From Isoetes taiwanensis (Eukaryota > Streptophyta > Lycopodiopsida > Isoetales > Isoetaceae), in the NCBI GenBank assembly GCA_021234155.1, contig JAJEKV010000036.1, positions 1,124,777 through 1,188,776 of the forward strand: 64,000 nt of DNA, in the 5' to 3' direction. The notes below the pieces were generated by a model. That model worked only from the letters and a program-made list of their open reading frames with translations, was not told the DNA's origin and searched no databases. Position 1 is the stretch's first letter, and the number at the start of each line of letters is the position of its first letter. Of this stretch, positions 11,401-22,979 are shown piece after piece. The position numbers and the translations under genes are program-made.

Positions 11401-11689
11401 CAAATTTCCTCTTACTCGAGCATCTTTGCTTCTTAGCTCCTATTCCTCCTTGACAATCTGGAAAACCAATAGTCCATTTATATGTAGTTAATCTATGTTT
11501 GTTCTCAAAAGGAAAATAATTTATCTAGTATGTATTTGCTACAGGTTTCCTGATGAGCTTAGCGGATATTTGCGTCCATCTAGTTTGACATCAAGAAAGT
11601 TGCAAGAATTGGGACTCGTTTACACACCTGTTGAGCAGGCAATTACAGAAACTGTGGTGAGCTTGCAGGAGATGGGCATAGTTAAGTAG
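8466..11689 (+). CDS. Cinnamoyl-CoA reductase-like / dihydroflavonol-reductase-family NAD(P)-dependent reductase, six exons
   Basis: Exons 8466-8580, 8705-8874, 10208-10387, 10789-10951, 11056-11245 and 11545-11689 join into 963 nt (320 codons plus stop). Every intron has GT-AG ends and no frame break occurs. The protein opens with the extended-SDR nucleotide-binding motif [12 protein letters not shown], followed by VRATVRDP. The catalytic Ser lies in [11 protein letters not shown] and YFYAK supplies YxxxK. Known family members reduce hydroxycinnamoyl-CoA esters (lignin precursors) or related carbonyl substrates with NADPH in the cytosol. The CCR signature NWYCYGK is replaced here by DYYFYAK, so it is better called CCR-like, and its substrate is unknown. 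The ATG at 8466 begins [11 protein letters not shown], the usual spacing to the Rossmann motif. Intron 2 (1333 bp) contains no recognisable gene. Confidence 0.9.
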
Positions 11690-12581
11690 TTTGTATTATA
11701 TATCAATGGTAGTTATATCTTTATGTGCAGAGGAGACTGCAAAATGAATAAGTATTCCTAGCATAGAAAAAAAAATACCTTTCTGTTAAGAGGAGACTGC
11801 AAAAATGAATAAGTATTCCTGGCATAGAAAAGTGACGTGGTATGGAGCTCCTGCTTTGTATGTAATGATAGTTAGGACATGATAACCAATGGATTTCCAG
11901 GAAAGGCAACTCTATTCAAATTGTAGTGAGGTCAGATGACACGCTAAGTAAAATAATAAATAGTGTGAGAAGATCGAGGATTGGACCAATATGGATCATG
12001 GCCATCTTCCAGCATACAAACTTGGTGAAAAGGAATTTTGTTCAGAAAAAGATGAGGAATAGCATATAAATTTGGTGGAAAGGAAAAAGATGAGGAATTG
12101 CCCATTGTTCAAGCAGGATAGCTTTGCACATAGACATGGTTGCCGGACTCTGGGAGGTGCGGACTCAGATGATTATTTCCAAGGTGTTAAGTATATGTCT
12201 GGCTCTAGGGAAGGTTGGAATTGCTCAAATTTCCCTTCTCATTTTGGTTTATTGGTTCATTTGGCTCATAGCTTTAATTTCAAGTTTGCTATTCTCTACA
12301 CTAATATAAAAAACTTCCGATTCAAGAAATAACATTAGCGTAATAAACGCGGCCTTCAAATTACTGTAAAGATCTCCGTTCATTTTATCCCGCGTATCTG
12401 CTAGTGAATAGCCGCCAATACCCAGTCCTTGCTTCTCTCCACTTACGTCTCTGTTGAATCCAGCGCCATCTCTCCAGCTCCACCTCATCTGTTGTGAAAA
12501 CTCTCATTTGTCCGCAGTAGTTTTTGGGACAGATCCTCTTGCTTATTTAGAAGAGGTCTCTCCTGCTTCTTGCTTCTTTGA
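11690..12581. other. Intergenic region downstream of the CCR-like gene
   Basis: No gene is seen. A 60-bp direct repeat (gaggagactgcaaaaatgaa, then taagtattcctggcataga) occurs at about 11731-11770 and 11791-11830, probably in or just after the 3' UTR. Confidence 0.5.
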
Positions 12582-12673
12582 GGGGTTTCCGGCTGGAAAC
12601 GGCAGCGGCGCTGCCCGCGAGCGGCGTTAGCCGCGAGCGGCGGCGCCGCTGCCGGTTTCCAGCCGGAAACCCC
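12582..12673. repeat. GC-rich inverted repeat 1
   Basis: A left arm of about 34 bp (12582-12615; GGGGTTTCCGGCTGGAAAC then GGCAGCGGCGCTGCC) is nearly complementary to a right arm at 12639-12673. A short GCGAGCGGCGTTAGC spacer separates them. The predicted hairpin is very stable. No coding capacity is evident. Confidence 0.75.
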
Positions 12674-14236
12674 GAAAAGGGGGCGGCTCCCAGCCGTAAT
12701 CCACCAGGAGGTGGAAATTTCGTGCTTGGATTTTCTTGTATTTTTTTTTTTCCGACGATGGCTATGGCGCACTCTCTCCGTCGAGCCTTGGCTATGGCGC
12801 ACTCTCTCTCCATCGAGGCGCTCGAGATCTTTTCGAGGTTTCCAAGACCCTTCTGCTTGGCGCTACTTCTCTGTCGAGTGTTTTTTCAAAATGGCGAAGC
12901 TCCAGTGCTCTGAGGACGATTTCTTAGTTCTATGTATGCTTTTTGTCGAGTTTTATGCATAACTACTCACTAATATTCTCTTTTCTTGTAGGTTATGAAG
13001 GTTTTTTGTGATGGCTCGAAGATCCGCCACATGGAACCCCGGATTTTTGCCATCAGTATCGTTCTTGAGGCCCTTGCAGCAGTTTAGAAGTCCGGAGGTC
13101 CTTATCAGCTTTTTGCCCTTTCTTTCTGCTTATTAGCCGATGCAGTCAAGCTCAACCTAATCATCTGCAATGGAAGGAAAAACCATTGAGCTTAGTTTAC
13201 ATGCTATAACAGTAGGGACATATGCTTGTATTTCAGCATACATATTTGTTAAAAAATGTTTCTTACAGCATTCTTCAACCACGGCTTTCTTACGGCCACA
13301 GCTGGAAGCAATCTGTATACACATTTGAGAAGAATCTGTGGCAGTTGTGTTCCAAATTTTATGTTGTAAATTTTAACAGTGGCAGCGCTGTAAGCGGCGC
13401 CGCCAGAAACATACAATCTAAAAATTACCTGAAATAAACAATTAGTGGAAACTCTAGGAATTTCCACCTACTGGTGGTTTACGATATTTAAACAGCTGTT
13501 TGGTGGAAATTCTTGGAATATTTTCTATTTATTTAGTTTAGATAATTTTCGGTTTATTTGTCTTTATCCATCAGCGAATTCACAGCCCTGCCTTGCAGCT
13601 CGATGGCAAAATGCAGCAGCGGTGTAATTTGTCACGCCCGATGCCTAATTCAACATTCCATGTGAATCTTCCATTATAGCGCCACCATAGCTACAGGGGC
13701 CATTTTTCTTCGCCGTAATCTTCACGATCCACAGATTACTTAAGATTACAGCTGTTTTGTATTTCAGGTAATTCTTGGGTGTTTTTTTCTGGCGGCGGTT
13801 TAGCGGTGCCGCCAACAGAGTTTTCAAACAGTTCGTCTGGAAAGGGCTCTGCCATAGCTTGTCCGCATTTTCATTTCTCTGCCATAGCTTCGCCCGGATA
13901 GCTCTGTTCTGCAAAGCAATTCTTTCGCCGCATCTCTCTGCTTCGAAGTTCTGTAAGCTGTTTATGCCATAGCCTCTCTCTGTTTCGAAGTTCTGTAAAC
14001 TATTTCATGCCATAGCCAGAAGATTTTATGTCCTGAGCCATTCTGTAAGCTGTTTCATGCCATAGCCAACTATTTTATGCCCTGAGCCATAGCCAGAAGC
14101 TTCCAAGCTCTGCATCAACTGCCATAGCCGATCTTCGCCAAAAAAGAAACAACGGATTTAGATGGTATTCGAGTTCTTGATACTAAAAAAACCAAAAAAC
14201 AGGGGATGCGAGGTAATCTGTGGGTCGTGAAGGCCA
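12674..14236. other. Gene-free stretch with short degenerate repeats
   Basis: No convincing gene is present. Short motifs recur: ctatggcgcactctctc twice at 12761-12810, and units built of ttctgtaagctgtttcatgc and catagcc between about 13920 and 14100. The frames open here are low-complexity and lack homology or splice context. A non-coding transcript or a decayed repetitive element is possible. Confidence 0.4.
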
Positions 14237-14397
14237 CGTATAGAAACCTATGCCACCAGAAGGTTTCTGGAAGAAACCTGGCGGCGCCGCCACTCGCGGC
14301 TGCCGCCGCCAGGTTTCTTCCAGAAACCTTCACCGCTCGTGGCGCCGCCGCCAGGTTTCTTCCAGAAACCTTCTGGTGGCGTAGGTTTCTTTATACG
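14237..14397. repeat. GC-rich inverted repeat 2, about 55-bp arms
   Basis: The left arm 14237-14291 (cgtatagaaacctatgccac, then cagaaggtttctggaagaaa, then cctggcggcgccgcc) is complementary, with few mismatches, to the right arm 14341-14397. The spacer holds another inverted AGGTTTCTTCCAGAAACCTT copy. The whole would fold into a long hairpin. Confidence 0.8.
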
Positions 14398-15102
14398 TAA
14401 CCTATACGACCTGAAGTTTTCTAAAATTTCAGGAACTTTTTTTAAGGTAATATTATGGTGTAAGTTTCTGGCGGTGATCTGGTGGAGCCACCAGGGTTTT
14501 TCTTAGGGACCAAGATTTGGGGTCGACCTTTGATTTCGGGTCTTTATGCAGACTTTGCATGCCTTGCGCAAGCGCAGCTCTGCAAAGGAGCAACACAAGC
14601 TCTGTTTCAGAAGATTTGTTTTGCAAACTCTGTTCTAGCTCTATTCGAAAGCTTTGTTTTGCTTTTTAGTTTTCCAGCTTTCCATCTTTGTGCAGCTTTC
14701 CAGCTTTATTTCGGAAGCTTTGTTCTGCAAACTCTAGTTTTTCTTGATCTTACCTAGCTGTGTCCCATGAGCATTTCATCGGCATCAAGGTATGCTACAT
14801 CTCCCTACCCTAGCCATAGCTAGTTTTCTGCCAAAAATCAAGAAATGTAGCCATAGCTAGTTTTCCGCCAAAAATCAAGAAATGAAATAAATTTGGGATG
14901 AGAAACAATAGATTAGAATGGCTTTCGAGATTCTCGTGCTAAAAGCTTCGCCAAAACTTATCGGATCGCCCCTACATTGCTATCTTCCAAAGCTTTTTTT
15001 CGATCCAATCCCTTGCAACCTCACAATAGTTCAGAAATTCGGAAATTTCAGGGTCCAGTAGGTTACGGAGGGAAATTCCAGTCGCAAAGAGATTTTGGGA
15101 GA
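14398..15102. other. Gene-free stretch with a 37-bp duplication
   Basis: No gene is seen. The segment catagctagttttctgccaa-aaatcaagaaatg is present twice in tandem at about 14813-14882. Several aagctttg/ctctgttctgcaa-like words recur in 14520-14750. Confidence 0.4.
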
Positions 15103-15181
15103 AATTTTGCCCTGGCGGCGGCGCCCCTCGCGGCTGCCGCCGCTCTCGCTGGCGCCGCCAGGGCAAGTTTCTTCCAGAAAC
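15103..15181. repeat. GC-rich inverted repeat 3
   Basis: gccctggcggcggcgcc near 15108 pairs with ggcgccgccagggc near 15150, enclosing a tcgcggctgccgccgctctc spacer. It is followed by gtttcttccagaaac, the same palindrome found in inverted repeat 2. A weaker fourth relative (gtttccggtcgtaaacc with gctccagaaacccc) is at about 15866-15911. Confidence 0.65.
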
Positions 15182-16400
15182 TCTCTGCTTCAAGAAGTTT
15201 TCCCGCCGTCAGAGTGTTTCTTGCTAAGCCAGATACCATGTTCTTGAGCCAGGCAAAATCGAGCTTCCAGGTCCAGCCAATGCGAAAGAAAAGAAGGTCG
15301 AGCTTGCAGATCCGACAGAGCAAAAGCAAACATGAGTTGAATAATGCCAGGGCATTTAGCAAAACGGAACTTTCCTAAGCTAGAACCTGTGTTTCTTTTT
15401 GCGCTAAACTGGTCATTCTTTTGAATGAAATAGGCATTGAGCAATGACACCATTGTTGTTTATATTATATATACATGCTTTTGCATCTTGGAAGGTCGTA
15501 GAGCAATGTAGAATGTTTTAAAGAAGTGAAAGAATCAGTAAAAGCACATGGACATTTTGCATTCTTCAAAATTTGAAAACAGAAGATCTTTGGCACTTAA
15601 TATATGTGATCTTATAGCAGTTCATTGCCTTCCGACAGAAATAAAGGTTTAGAGCTTATCTTTATCAGGGCAGGGCTGAGAAGAACATTTCCAAGGGGGA
15701 TGGAAACAAATTCAAGCTTCTAAGCATGGCATGAAACAAGAAATAGCACATGAATCCCAGAATCAGCACAACAAACACTCCCCTGCTTGCAAAAATCTGT
15801 ACTGAAAAACAAGGCCGGAATTTCCACCAAATCTCGACTTTGTTTGGTAGCAGGCCGGATTTTGGGGTTTCCGGTCGTAAACCAGCAGGCGGGCGCTGCT
15901 CCAGAAACCCCTCAATCCGGCCGGTTACCTAACACTTATGGTTTCTAATTCGAATCTCGAGTAACATGGGTATTTACTATTAATAAAGTAGGACGAGCTC
16001 CCCTCTTTGCCGCTTGGCACGCGTCCTACTCGCAAACTTACCATAGGGTATGGTTGCCCGCCACCGCGGACCTACCGTACCCTGTGGTACCAAACGCCAC
16101 CTCTGTGCCACCCCACAGTCCCCCCTGAACGCGCACCAGGTGTCGCGACTTCGTGGGCCGAGAGGCCATGGATCCCGAGCCATACAGCCAGTCATCGCGC
16201 ACATGGGAACCCCCGAACACGCCCATTCCGAGGCATGATTCAATGCCGGGGGCTGGAATTCGTGCGCAAATTCCAGCCACAATGCATGCAGATGAGATGG
16301 GCAATCAGCGTGATTGCGAAGGAACAAGAAATTCGCTACTGATCCGGCAGTTCCGGCTTGTTACTCAACTAATCCCCTGCTGTCGCCGAAGGGGAGACCA
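15182..16400. other. Gene-free stretch before the pogo-like transposase
   Basis: No supported gene. Several overlapping open frames at 15980-16340 are GC-rich and mutually contradictory, without motifs. This may be the 5' untranslated part of the pogo-like element, but no terminal inverted repeat or TA duplication could be fixed. Confidence 0.35.
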
Positions 16401-18327
16401 ATGGTGTCCACTAGAGCTCGACCAGGGATCGATGCTACAGCGCCAGACAGCAGCAGAGGGCCGGTAACGTCCAGCAAGCGAGTTTATGCACCTAGAACAA
16501 AGAAGAAGCCTCCTCAGACTAGCGGATCTGGTTCTACAATGACGAGGAAGCCAACAAGAAGAGGCCAATGGACGGAGGAGCAGATGCTAGACGCTCTTGA
16601 TGAGGTGAGTGAACATGGTATTTCAATTAGAGAAGCCTCTAGACGATCTGGTATCCCAGAATCATCCATCAGAGACTGGTTGTATAGCCGAATTTCCCAC
16701 AAGACAGATAGACATCCACAGATTCTAACACCGTCTCAAGAAAAAGAACTTGTGGATTGGGCCATAGAGAGGGCAGAACAGGGGATGGGCGTTACCTTGT
16801 CCTCGGTCAAGGAGCGTGCTGCAGAAATGGCGAAGGAGAACAATCCAGCATTTGAAGGGGTTCCAGGTGGAAAGTGGAAATTATTCAAGCAGCGCCATCC
16901 TGAGATATCCCTTAGGAGTGCAGAGACTCTAGATGTCTCACGTGCCCGGGCTATGAACCAAGAAAACTTGGATAGGTTCTACTCAGGCCTTAAAGAAATA
17001 TATGATGAGCATAACTTCCCACCTTCAAGGATCTGGAATGCAGATGAGACCGGGATCCAAGCTGGGAAAGTAAAGGGGCTAAAGATAATTGCAAGGAAAG
17101 GTGAGAATAGGGTTAGTGAGCTGGTCATGAATACCAGGGAATGGGTTACAATCTTAGTGTGTGTAAATGCAGAAGGGTTTAGAATACCCAGTATGTACAT
17201 TTTCAAGGGAACTAGGATGAGGCAGACAACATATCCGTGTGTGAAGAGGGGGGGCAATTCAGTCGTCCAAATAGGTCGGCTTGGATGACATCTGAACTCT
17301 TCAAGTCTTGGTTGTCTCACTTCCAATGTAGAGTGCCTGGAGGAGTGTCACCTGAATGACCACATCTGATCTTGCTTGATGGGCATGGAAGCCATGTAGA
17401 ATTGGATGTCATACTGGTAGCCAAAGACATGGGAATTCATTTTGCATTATTACCTGCACATACATCACATAGGCTGCAGCCATTAGATGTCTCATGCTTT
17501 TATGCCTTTCAAGGCAAAGATTCAAAAGATTGAGGGCTGAATACATGGTAAGAAAAGGCAGATTTGAACCTAAGAAGGAGGATATAGCTGAATTGATATC
17601 CATGTCCATGGCTGCAGGGTTAATAGTGGCAAATATAAAAGCTGGTTTCATGGCTACAGGGATTTGGCCATTCAATCCAACAAGGGTAGTGCCTGGAAAG
17701 GAAGGCAGTAGACTTGTTCAAGAGGAAGTTTATGTGCTAGCACCATTACCCGATCAACCACCAGGAATTGATGATGGATTGGCTATCCCCATTGTGCAAC
17801 CTGCAGCAAATGAGAGTGCACACATAGATGATGTTGATAGGGTTGAACCAATTGGACAACTATGTGACCAAGGGCTGAACATAGAGGGTTTCAACATGCA
17901 AGAAGTTGATTTGCAATGGGAGGAACATGTGCAAGCCACATGTGACCATGCAGCAAATAGCTTGGGAACAATGCAGCAAGTCTTGCTCCATAGAGTGGCA
18001 GCTGATCAAGCTCCAGGCCAGCAAGCATCTCAGGTTGCACCAAGTCAGGGCACCCAAGATGTAATAAGGAGGAGGAGGGAGATTGCACCTAATCTGCATG
18101 GAAGAGTATACATTAGCAGCAATGAATTCTGCCAAGCACTTGCAGCAGAAAAGGCAAGAAGAGAGGAGGCTGAGAGACTTAAGGTCCAGCAAACTGCCCT
18201 TAAGAAAGTGGAGGCAGCCAGGAGGAGGGCTGAAAAGGAAGAAGCCAGCAGACGAGCTGCTACAAACAGGTTAGAGAGGGAAAGTAGGAAGCAAGCAGAG
18301 GTTTTGGAGCAGGAGAGCACTAGGAGG
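16401..18327 (+). pseudogene. pogo/Tigger-type (Tc1/mariner superfamily) transposase, broken
   Basis: The likely start is ATG 16401. Residues 50-130 carry a psq-type helix-turn-helix (GQWTEEQMLDALDEV, SIREASRRSGIPESSIRDWL). A CENP-B/Tc5-like second DNA-binding domain with KWKLFKQRHPEISLR follows. The DDE_1 core shows D in IWNADETG, D in LILLDGHGSH (about 17370-17400) and D in SHRLQPLD. The C-terminal part has NIKAGFMATGIWPFNP, followed by an Arg/Glu/Ala-rich coiled coil. Breaks are a frameshift near 17275, TGA at 17357-17359 and further shifts near 17490. The reading frame is cut at 18327 by the 5' LTR of the outer gypsy element. Such transposases cut and paste DNA at TA sites. Confidence 0.85.
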
Positions 18328-19587
18328 TGTTGCCCCCAAAGGGCAACATACTAATTGATTGGTTTGTTTGCTAAAGTTAGGGAGACTTGGTAGTCAACAT
18401 TGATGTGAAGGTCAAGGGATCTTTATCTTCAAGGTCAACTCTCATAAGAAATGCTCCATTTGAGGTCAAAGGATGCTTATAAGGTTTTGGGTAAGAAGTT
18501 TGGAAGATACCTTTTTGAAGATTGGAAGCTAGAGTTTGGAAGACCCCATGGTAAATTAGAATCTTTTGCCCCTAAATTATTCCCCTTTACATTTCTCCAT
18601 GCCCTATCTCATTTTTTTGCCTTGACTTCTCAACCCCACTCTCATTCTATCACAAACTCCTTTCTATTTCATATGCCATTCCACTTTTTGCCCTTTCCTT
18701 TGGAAAATAAATTCTATGTCAAAACCCTAGGTGAATAACCTAGGTATCATTCTAGATGCCATGAGGATGCCATATGCCACGTGGCAAGGCCAGATATGCT
18801 CCCAACTTTTTGGAGGGCATCCTCAAAGATTCCTAAGAGATCCCAAAAAAATCAAAGGTTCATTTTCCCACTTATACCATTGAAAATTAAATTTTTAAAA
18901 GGCCGGAATCTCCAAATATACTCGAAAGATGCTCGCGAGATTCCCTCCACGAACCCTAAAATTAGAAAACTCTTTCGAATCGGCCAGGGGCCCCTGTTTC
19001 TGCCATAAATTCCTCCCGAATCTTCTCTTCCCGCCTCTTAGCTACCAAACAAACCCATAATCAAAGCCTAAGATTCTGGATCCATAAAAATTTGAAAATA
19101 TAACTGGGGTGGTCGACACAGAGAATTTTTGAAGGCCCAGACGCATCAAACCTCGACATTGATACATGCTGAGCATGATCTGAAGACGTTCTTGAAGTTT
19201 CTGAGTGTTCCACGGTTTAATTTGAGAAGATTGGACTGATACTATTGATTTGATATTATTATTGACCTCCTAAGCTACATTATTGATTGATATATGTTCC
19301 TAAGATCCTTATTCACCTTGTATTACCTTCATATCAATGAAAATTGATTGCCAAGTGTTCAAAAAGTCTACTGTCATGATCCTTTAGCATTTTTGCATCA
19401 CAAACATTTTTACAGAAAAGAATTCCCCTATTTTTTCCTGCATAAGACCATTTGCACTTCATATCCCATCTTATTTGCACCTGTGTGCACAAAAATTTCA
19501 AAAAAAATCCATCTCAAACTCGAGTTGCCATTTTTTGCATTCTGTCTGATACAAATCCAGACTGATATCCACAAAACAGTGCCAACA
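18328..19587 (+). repeat. 5' LTR of the outer gypsy element
   Basis: It begins TGTTGCCCCC and is matched along its length by 44443-45702. The start follows directly from the point where upstream sequences diverge. The end is inferred from CAACA, the inverted complement of TGTTG, at 19583-19587. The two copies remain similar past this point because the second is also followed by internal sequence, so the end is uncertain. No TGG-type primer-binding site lies immediately downstream. Confidence 0.7.
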
Positions 19588-20113
19588 AAATAGTTTTAGA
19601 GATTCAAATTATGATTTGGCAGCATGCACCTTACCTTTGAAGTCTATAGAGCATCCTAGTCTTGGAATTTCCTTAAAATTCAATTTACAACTCAAGTTAC
19701 AAAACTCTGAGCTCTGTTTGCTACATTGACTGGTATTGACCGAAAATTGACCCAACTTTGAGATCGAATATCTCACAGATCAATACTCGGACTTGGTCAA
19801 GATCTTTACCTTTGCTTGCCTACAACGCTTTTCGAAAGTAAGTCACTATCATCGACCTTGGAAATCAATCTGCACTAGATCCGGTGGTCGATTTGAGCAA
19901 GGAGTCCAAAATCGAATTGGGAAAGGTATGAAAACTCTATAATTCAGTTTTTTTGGAAAACTCTTGTGTAGATTGATCACCTTAAGTGATCTGGAGGTTC
20001 TAACCCCAATTTGAGCGAAAACTCAAGTTGGCTTCTTGTGTTTGACTCTCTAGGCCAGGTTGAGGGTCAACATCTTGGAGGTTCTACCGAGATCTTCCTG
20101 GATCTCAGAACTC

Positions 20114-21621
20114 ATGGCCCCAAAGCAAAAATTTCCAGCAGAATCAGAACCATTGGAAGATATTGGTGTATCAGATCATTGCAGAGAGAGGCCATTGCCT
20201 TCAAGCTTCTCGGCTAGCTTACTTGAAACATGCCATACCAGTTTGAGTTGAATGTCCCTGTTCCTTTGCCTACCTTTGATTCCAGTATGAGTGCTAACCA
20301 CTTTTTGAGAATATTTGAAGACTATTACAGGGATTATGGTTTCAAGAAAGGATGCAAGCTTTCAGAATTTGAAAAATGTTTCAAAGATGAGAGTGAGGCT
20401 GGTGCTTGGTTAACCTATGAGAAGTTGATGGGTACCACCTCATGGGATGAACTTGTCAAGAAGTTTCTGGATAGATTTGGTAAGTTAGCTGCTCCACAAG
20501 ATCTGGTTAATGAATTGCAAGGTTTTTCTATACATGCAGGAGAAAGTGTGAACCAGTACAAGGAAAGGTTCAGTACATTCATGAGCAGATGTCAAAAAGC
20601 ACAGATCACTATCCCAACTCTGTTTTTAGTTACGGCTTTTATTAATGGTCTACAAAGAAGACCAGATATCCAAAGAAAATTGCTCAAAATCCAAGCTGCT
20701 GAAGGGTTTGATTCCATATACAAAGTCTTTGCCAAAACCACTGATCTAACCCAGATGCTTTCTTCTTTGCCTGATAAGCACCATGTTCCTCCTCATAATC
20801 ATGACCCGTTTTACCCTGATGTTACTGATGCACATTATGATCATCCCCCTTCTATTCCAGTCTATGCCATACAAAAAGAGAAAAAAAAATCTAAAGAGGA
20901 GGAAGTCAATTCTCAAGTTGCAGAGGTCAAGTCAGACCTATCCAAGGTTACTGAAGCCTTAGCAGAAATAACCAAACAATTGGTTGAACTCAAGGCTACA
21001 AGAGCAGGTAAAACTTACCCTGAATGTATTCATTGCAATAGGAATTCTCACCCATCAGAAATATGCTATTGGCAAGTGTGCCCCAAATGTAATAGAAAAG
21101 GCCACTTTGGGAAGGAATGTCCTGTTTGTTCTTTTTGTAAAGAAGTTGGCCATACTGATGCTAGGTGTGCTGTTAAGGAATATTTTGCTAAACAGGAAAA
21201 GGAGAAGAGACCAGAGTCTAAACCCCCTGTGAGATTTGCTGAACCAAGCACCTCTATAAGATTTATTCAAGCTACAGAAGTTCCTAAATCTGAAGAAGTC
21301 ATGGTGGTGCAAACTAGAAGCATGAATGAAGCTCAAGTACATGCTGAACCAAGTAGGCATTCTACTGCAAGGCTTGTGCCACCTGTAATGGAATCACCTG
21401 CTCAGATCATAGCTCCACCCCCTCAGCAAAAATATGGTAAGAAAGACCAAGACCTCGATGAGGTTGATGTTTTGCTTAAAAATTCCAAGGTGAGTGTGGA
21501 TCTCTTTACTTTATTAAAGATTGCACCTAGTTACAGGAAAAGGGTACTTCAACAAACCAATGGTGAGGTATTAAATGCTTGTGTGAATTTTACTGATGCC
21601 ACTGACCTTATTATAGCATAA
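20114..21621 (+). pseudogene. Gag of the outer gypsy element
   Basis: Comparison with the second copy places the start at ATG 20114 (MAPK...). A small indel near 20225 shifts this leader out of frame, so the open frame begins at MPYQFELN (20230). The capsid-type retrotransposon gag domain covers roughly residues 20-170 (ANHFLRIFEDYY, AWLTYEKLM, LVKKFLDRFG, FSTFMSRC). A Lys/Glu-rich linker precedes three CCHC zinc knuckles (CIHCNRNSHPSEIC, CPKCNRKGHFGKEC, CSFCKEVGHTDARC); one or two is the usual number. It ends at TAA 21619-21621, apparently a mutated CAA, because homologous coding continues in the same frame. Gag forms the particle that packages element RNA. Confidence 0.85.
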
Positions 21622-21850
21622 CATGAAGAAGACCCTGGAGCATTTACATGTTCAGCTGCTCTAGGAGGATATACCTTTTCTAATGTGTTACTTGATGGGG
21701 GTTCTCCCCTAAATATCATGCCATATCATATTATGAAGAAGTGTGGTTTCGAGGTGGATAAGAAAGCTTCTATGCTATTAAAATCTTTTTATAATGCTAA
21801 GATTTCTCCTGTTGGTGTGGTGACTAAAGTGCCCGTCTGATACGTAAGGC
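21622..21850 (+). pseudogene. Aspartic protease domain of the outer gypsy element
   Basis: In frame with gag after the TAA, the sequence reads TCSAALGGYTF, then VLLDGGSPLNIMPYHIM. This is the protease active site in the DGGS form common in plant Ty3 pol. A TGA occurs at 21838-21840. The protease would cleave the gag-pol polyprotein. Confidence 0.75.
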
Positions 21851-22708
21851 ATGATCAGAGCTGCTAACTTTATTGTGGTGGCTTTTGAAGATATAGGAGA
21901 TGAATCTGATATCTATGATTTACTGCTAGGAAGGAGATGGTTAGCCACTGTGGATGCCAGACCAGTCTGGTCTCAAGGGAGACGTACCATCTCCAATGGC
22001 TCTCAGACTGCTACAATTTATAACCAAGAGGGCTCCTATGACTCCAAGGAAGAGGTACATTTTATTAAGGAAATGTTAATTGAAGAACCCTTGGGATCTT
22101 ACAGGATAAAAAAGGCAAGATCAGTGAGTTATGAAATGATTCCCCTCAATATGGAATGTGCACTCCCCAGCAGACAAGGACCATCAGGACTCTTATGGTT
22201 TGATGGAGGTATTTCTAAAAAACTAAATATTGCATCATCTGCAGCTATTCTTAAAGATTCCTCTCATAAGCTTTTAGCTAAAGTGGGAAGGATCTTCCCC
22301 CAAATTACATCTAATGCAGCAGAATATAAGGCTTTGATTGCAGGTCTTCAGGAAGCCAAAGCTATGGATATTACCAACATCCACATTTTTGGTGACTCAC
22401 AATTGATTTGCAGGCAAGTCTCAGGAGATTACCAAACAAAAAATGCAGATATGGAACTCCTAAAAAAACAAGTAATGGGAGTGACTTTCGAGTTTTGTTT
22501 CATGGGAGATTACTCACATACCAAGAGAAGAGAATGTGGAAGCTGATGCTCTATGTAGAGAAACTCTCATGTCACACCTGACTGAGGGAGCTATTCCAGA
22601 GGAAGACCTTGATGCTAATGAGGTGAAGGCTCTTTGCCCTATCCTAACCATCAATGCATCAGAGGAAAAAGATACTGAAGAGATTACTATCACAAAAAAT
22701 GGTAAGAC
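21851..22708 (+). pseudogene. Protease C terminus and additional (archaeal-type-like) RNase H domain of the outer gypsy element
   Basis: The frame starts with protease flap/C-terminal sequence (DIYDLLLGRRWLATVDARPVWSQGRR). It continues into an RNase H fold of the RVT_3 type: D in LLWFDGGISKK, E in SNAAEYKALIAGL, D in IHIFGDSQLICRQV. The final D lies in ENVEADALCRE (about 22530-22555), reached after a frameshift near 22505. All four catalytic acidic residues are therefore present. This extra RNase H usually lies after the RT/RNase H in Tat-type elements, but here it precedes the RT. The region is interrupted at 22708 by the hAT-like element and resumes at 24813. Confidence 0.75.
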
Positions 22709-22979
22709 CAATGTTGTTAAAAAACGCGATTTTTATTCATAAAATACTTTTTTAAAAATCCGTACGTATTTATGAAGATTTTTATGTTTTCGTATAGTCA
22801 ATAGTCCCAAAAAAAATTTTCCCCAAAATAGTTTCATGCACGTTTAGGGTTTAGGGCTTCTGTGGCAAAACCTTCCCGTGGCCGCTGTAGCCGATTCGAT
22901 TCTCACTGTGGCAGAAAACTCCCTGTTTGTCTGTGGCCGATTCTCATTGTAGCCGATTCTCCCTGTGGCAACTGGCAAA

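Noticed and set aside
12485-12962. Overlapping open frames on both strands of the GC-rich inverted repeat
   Set aside because: They follow from the high GC content and palindrome symmetry; no motif, splice context or codon bias supports them.
16007-16342. Open frames on both strands upstream of the pogo-like transposase
   Set aside because: Contradictory frames in a GC-rich segment without recognisable domains.
19583-19640. Primer-binding site after the outer LTR
   Set aside because: No TGG-starting match to a tRNA 3' end lies next to the proposed LTR end, so no site is annotated and the LTR end stays uncertain.
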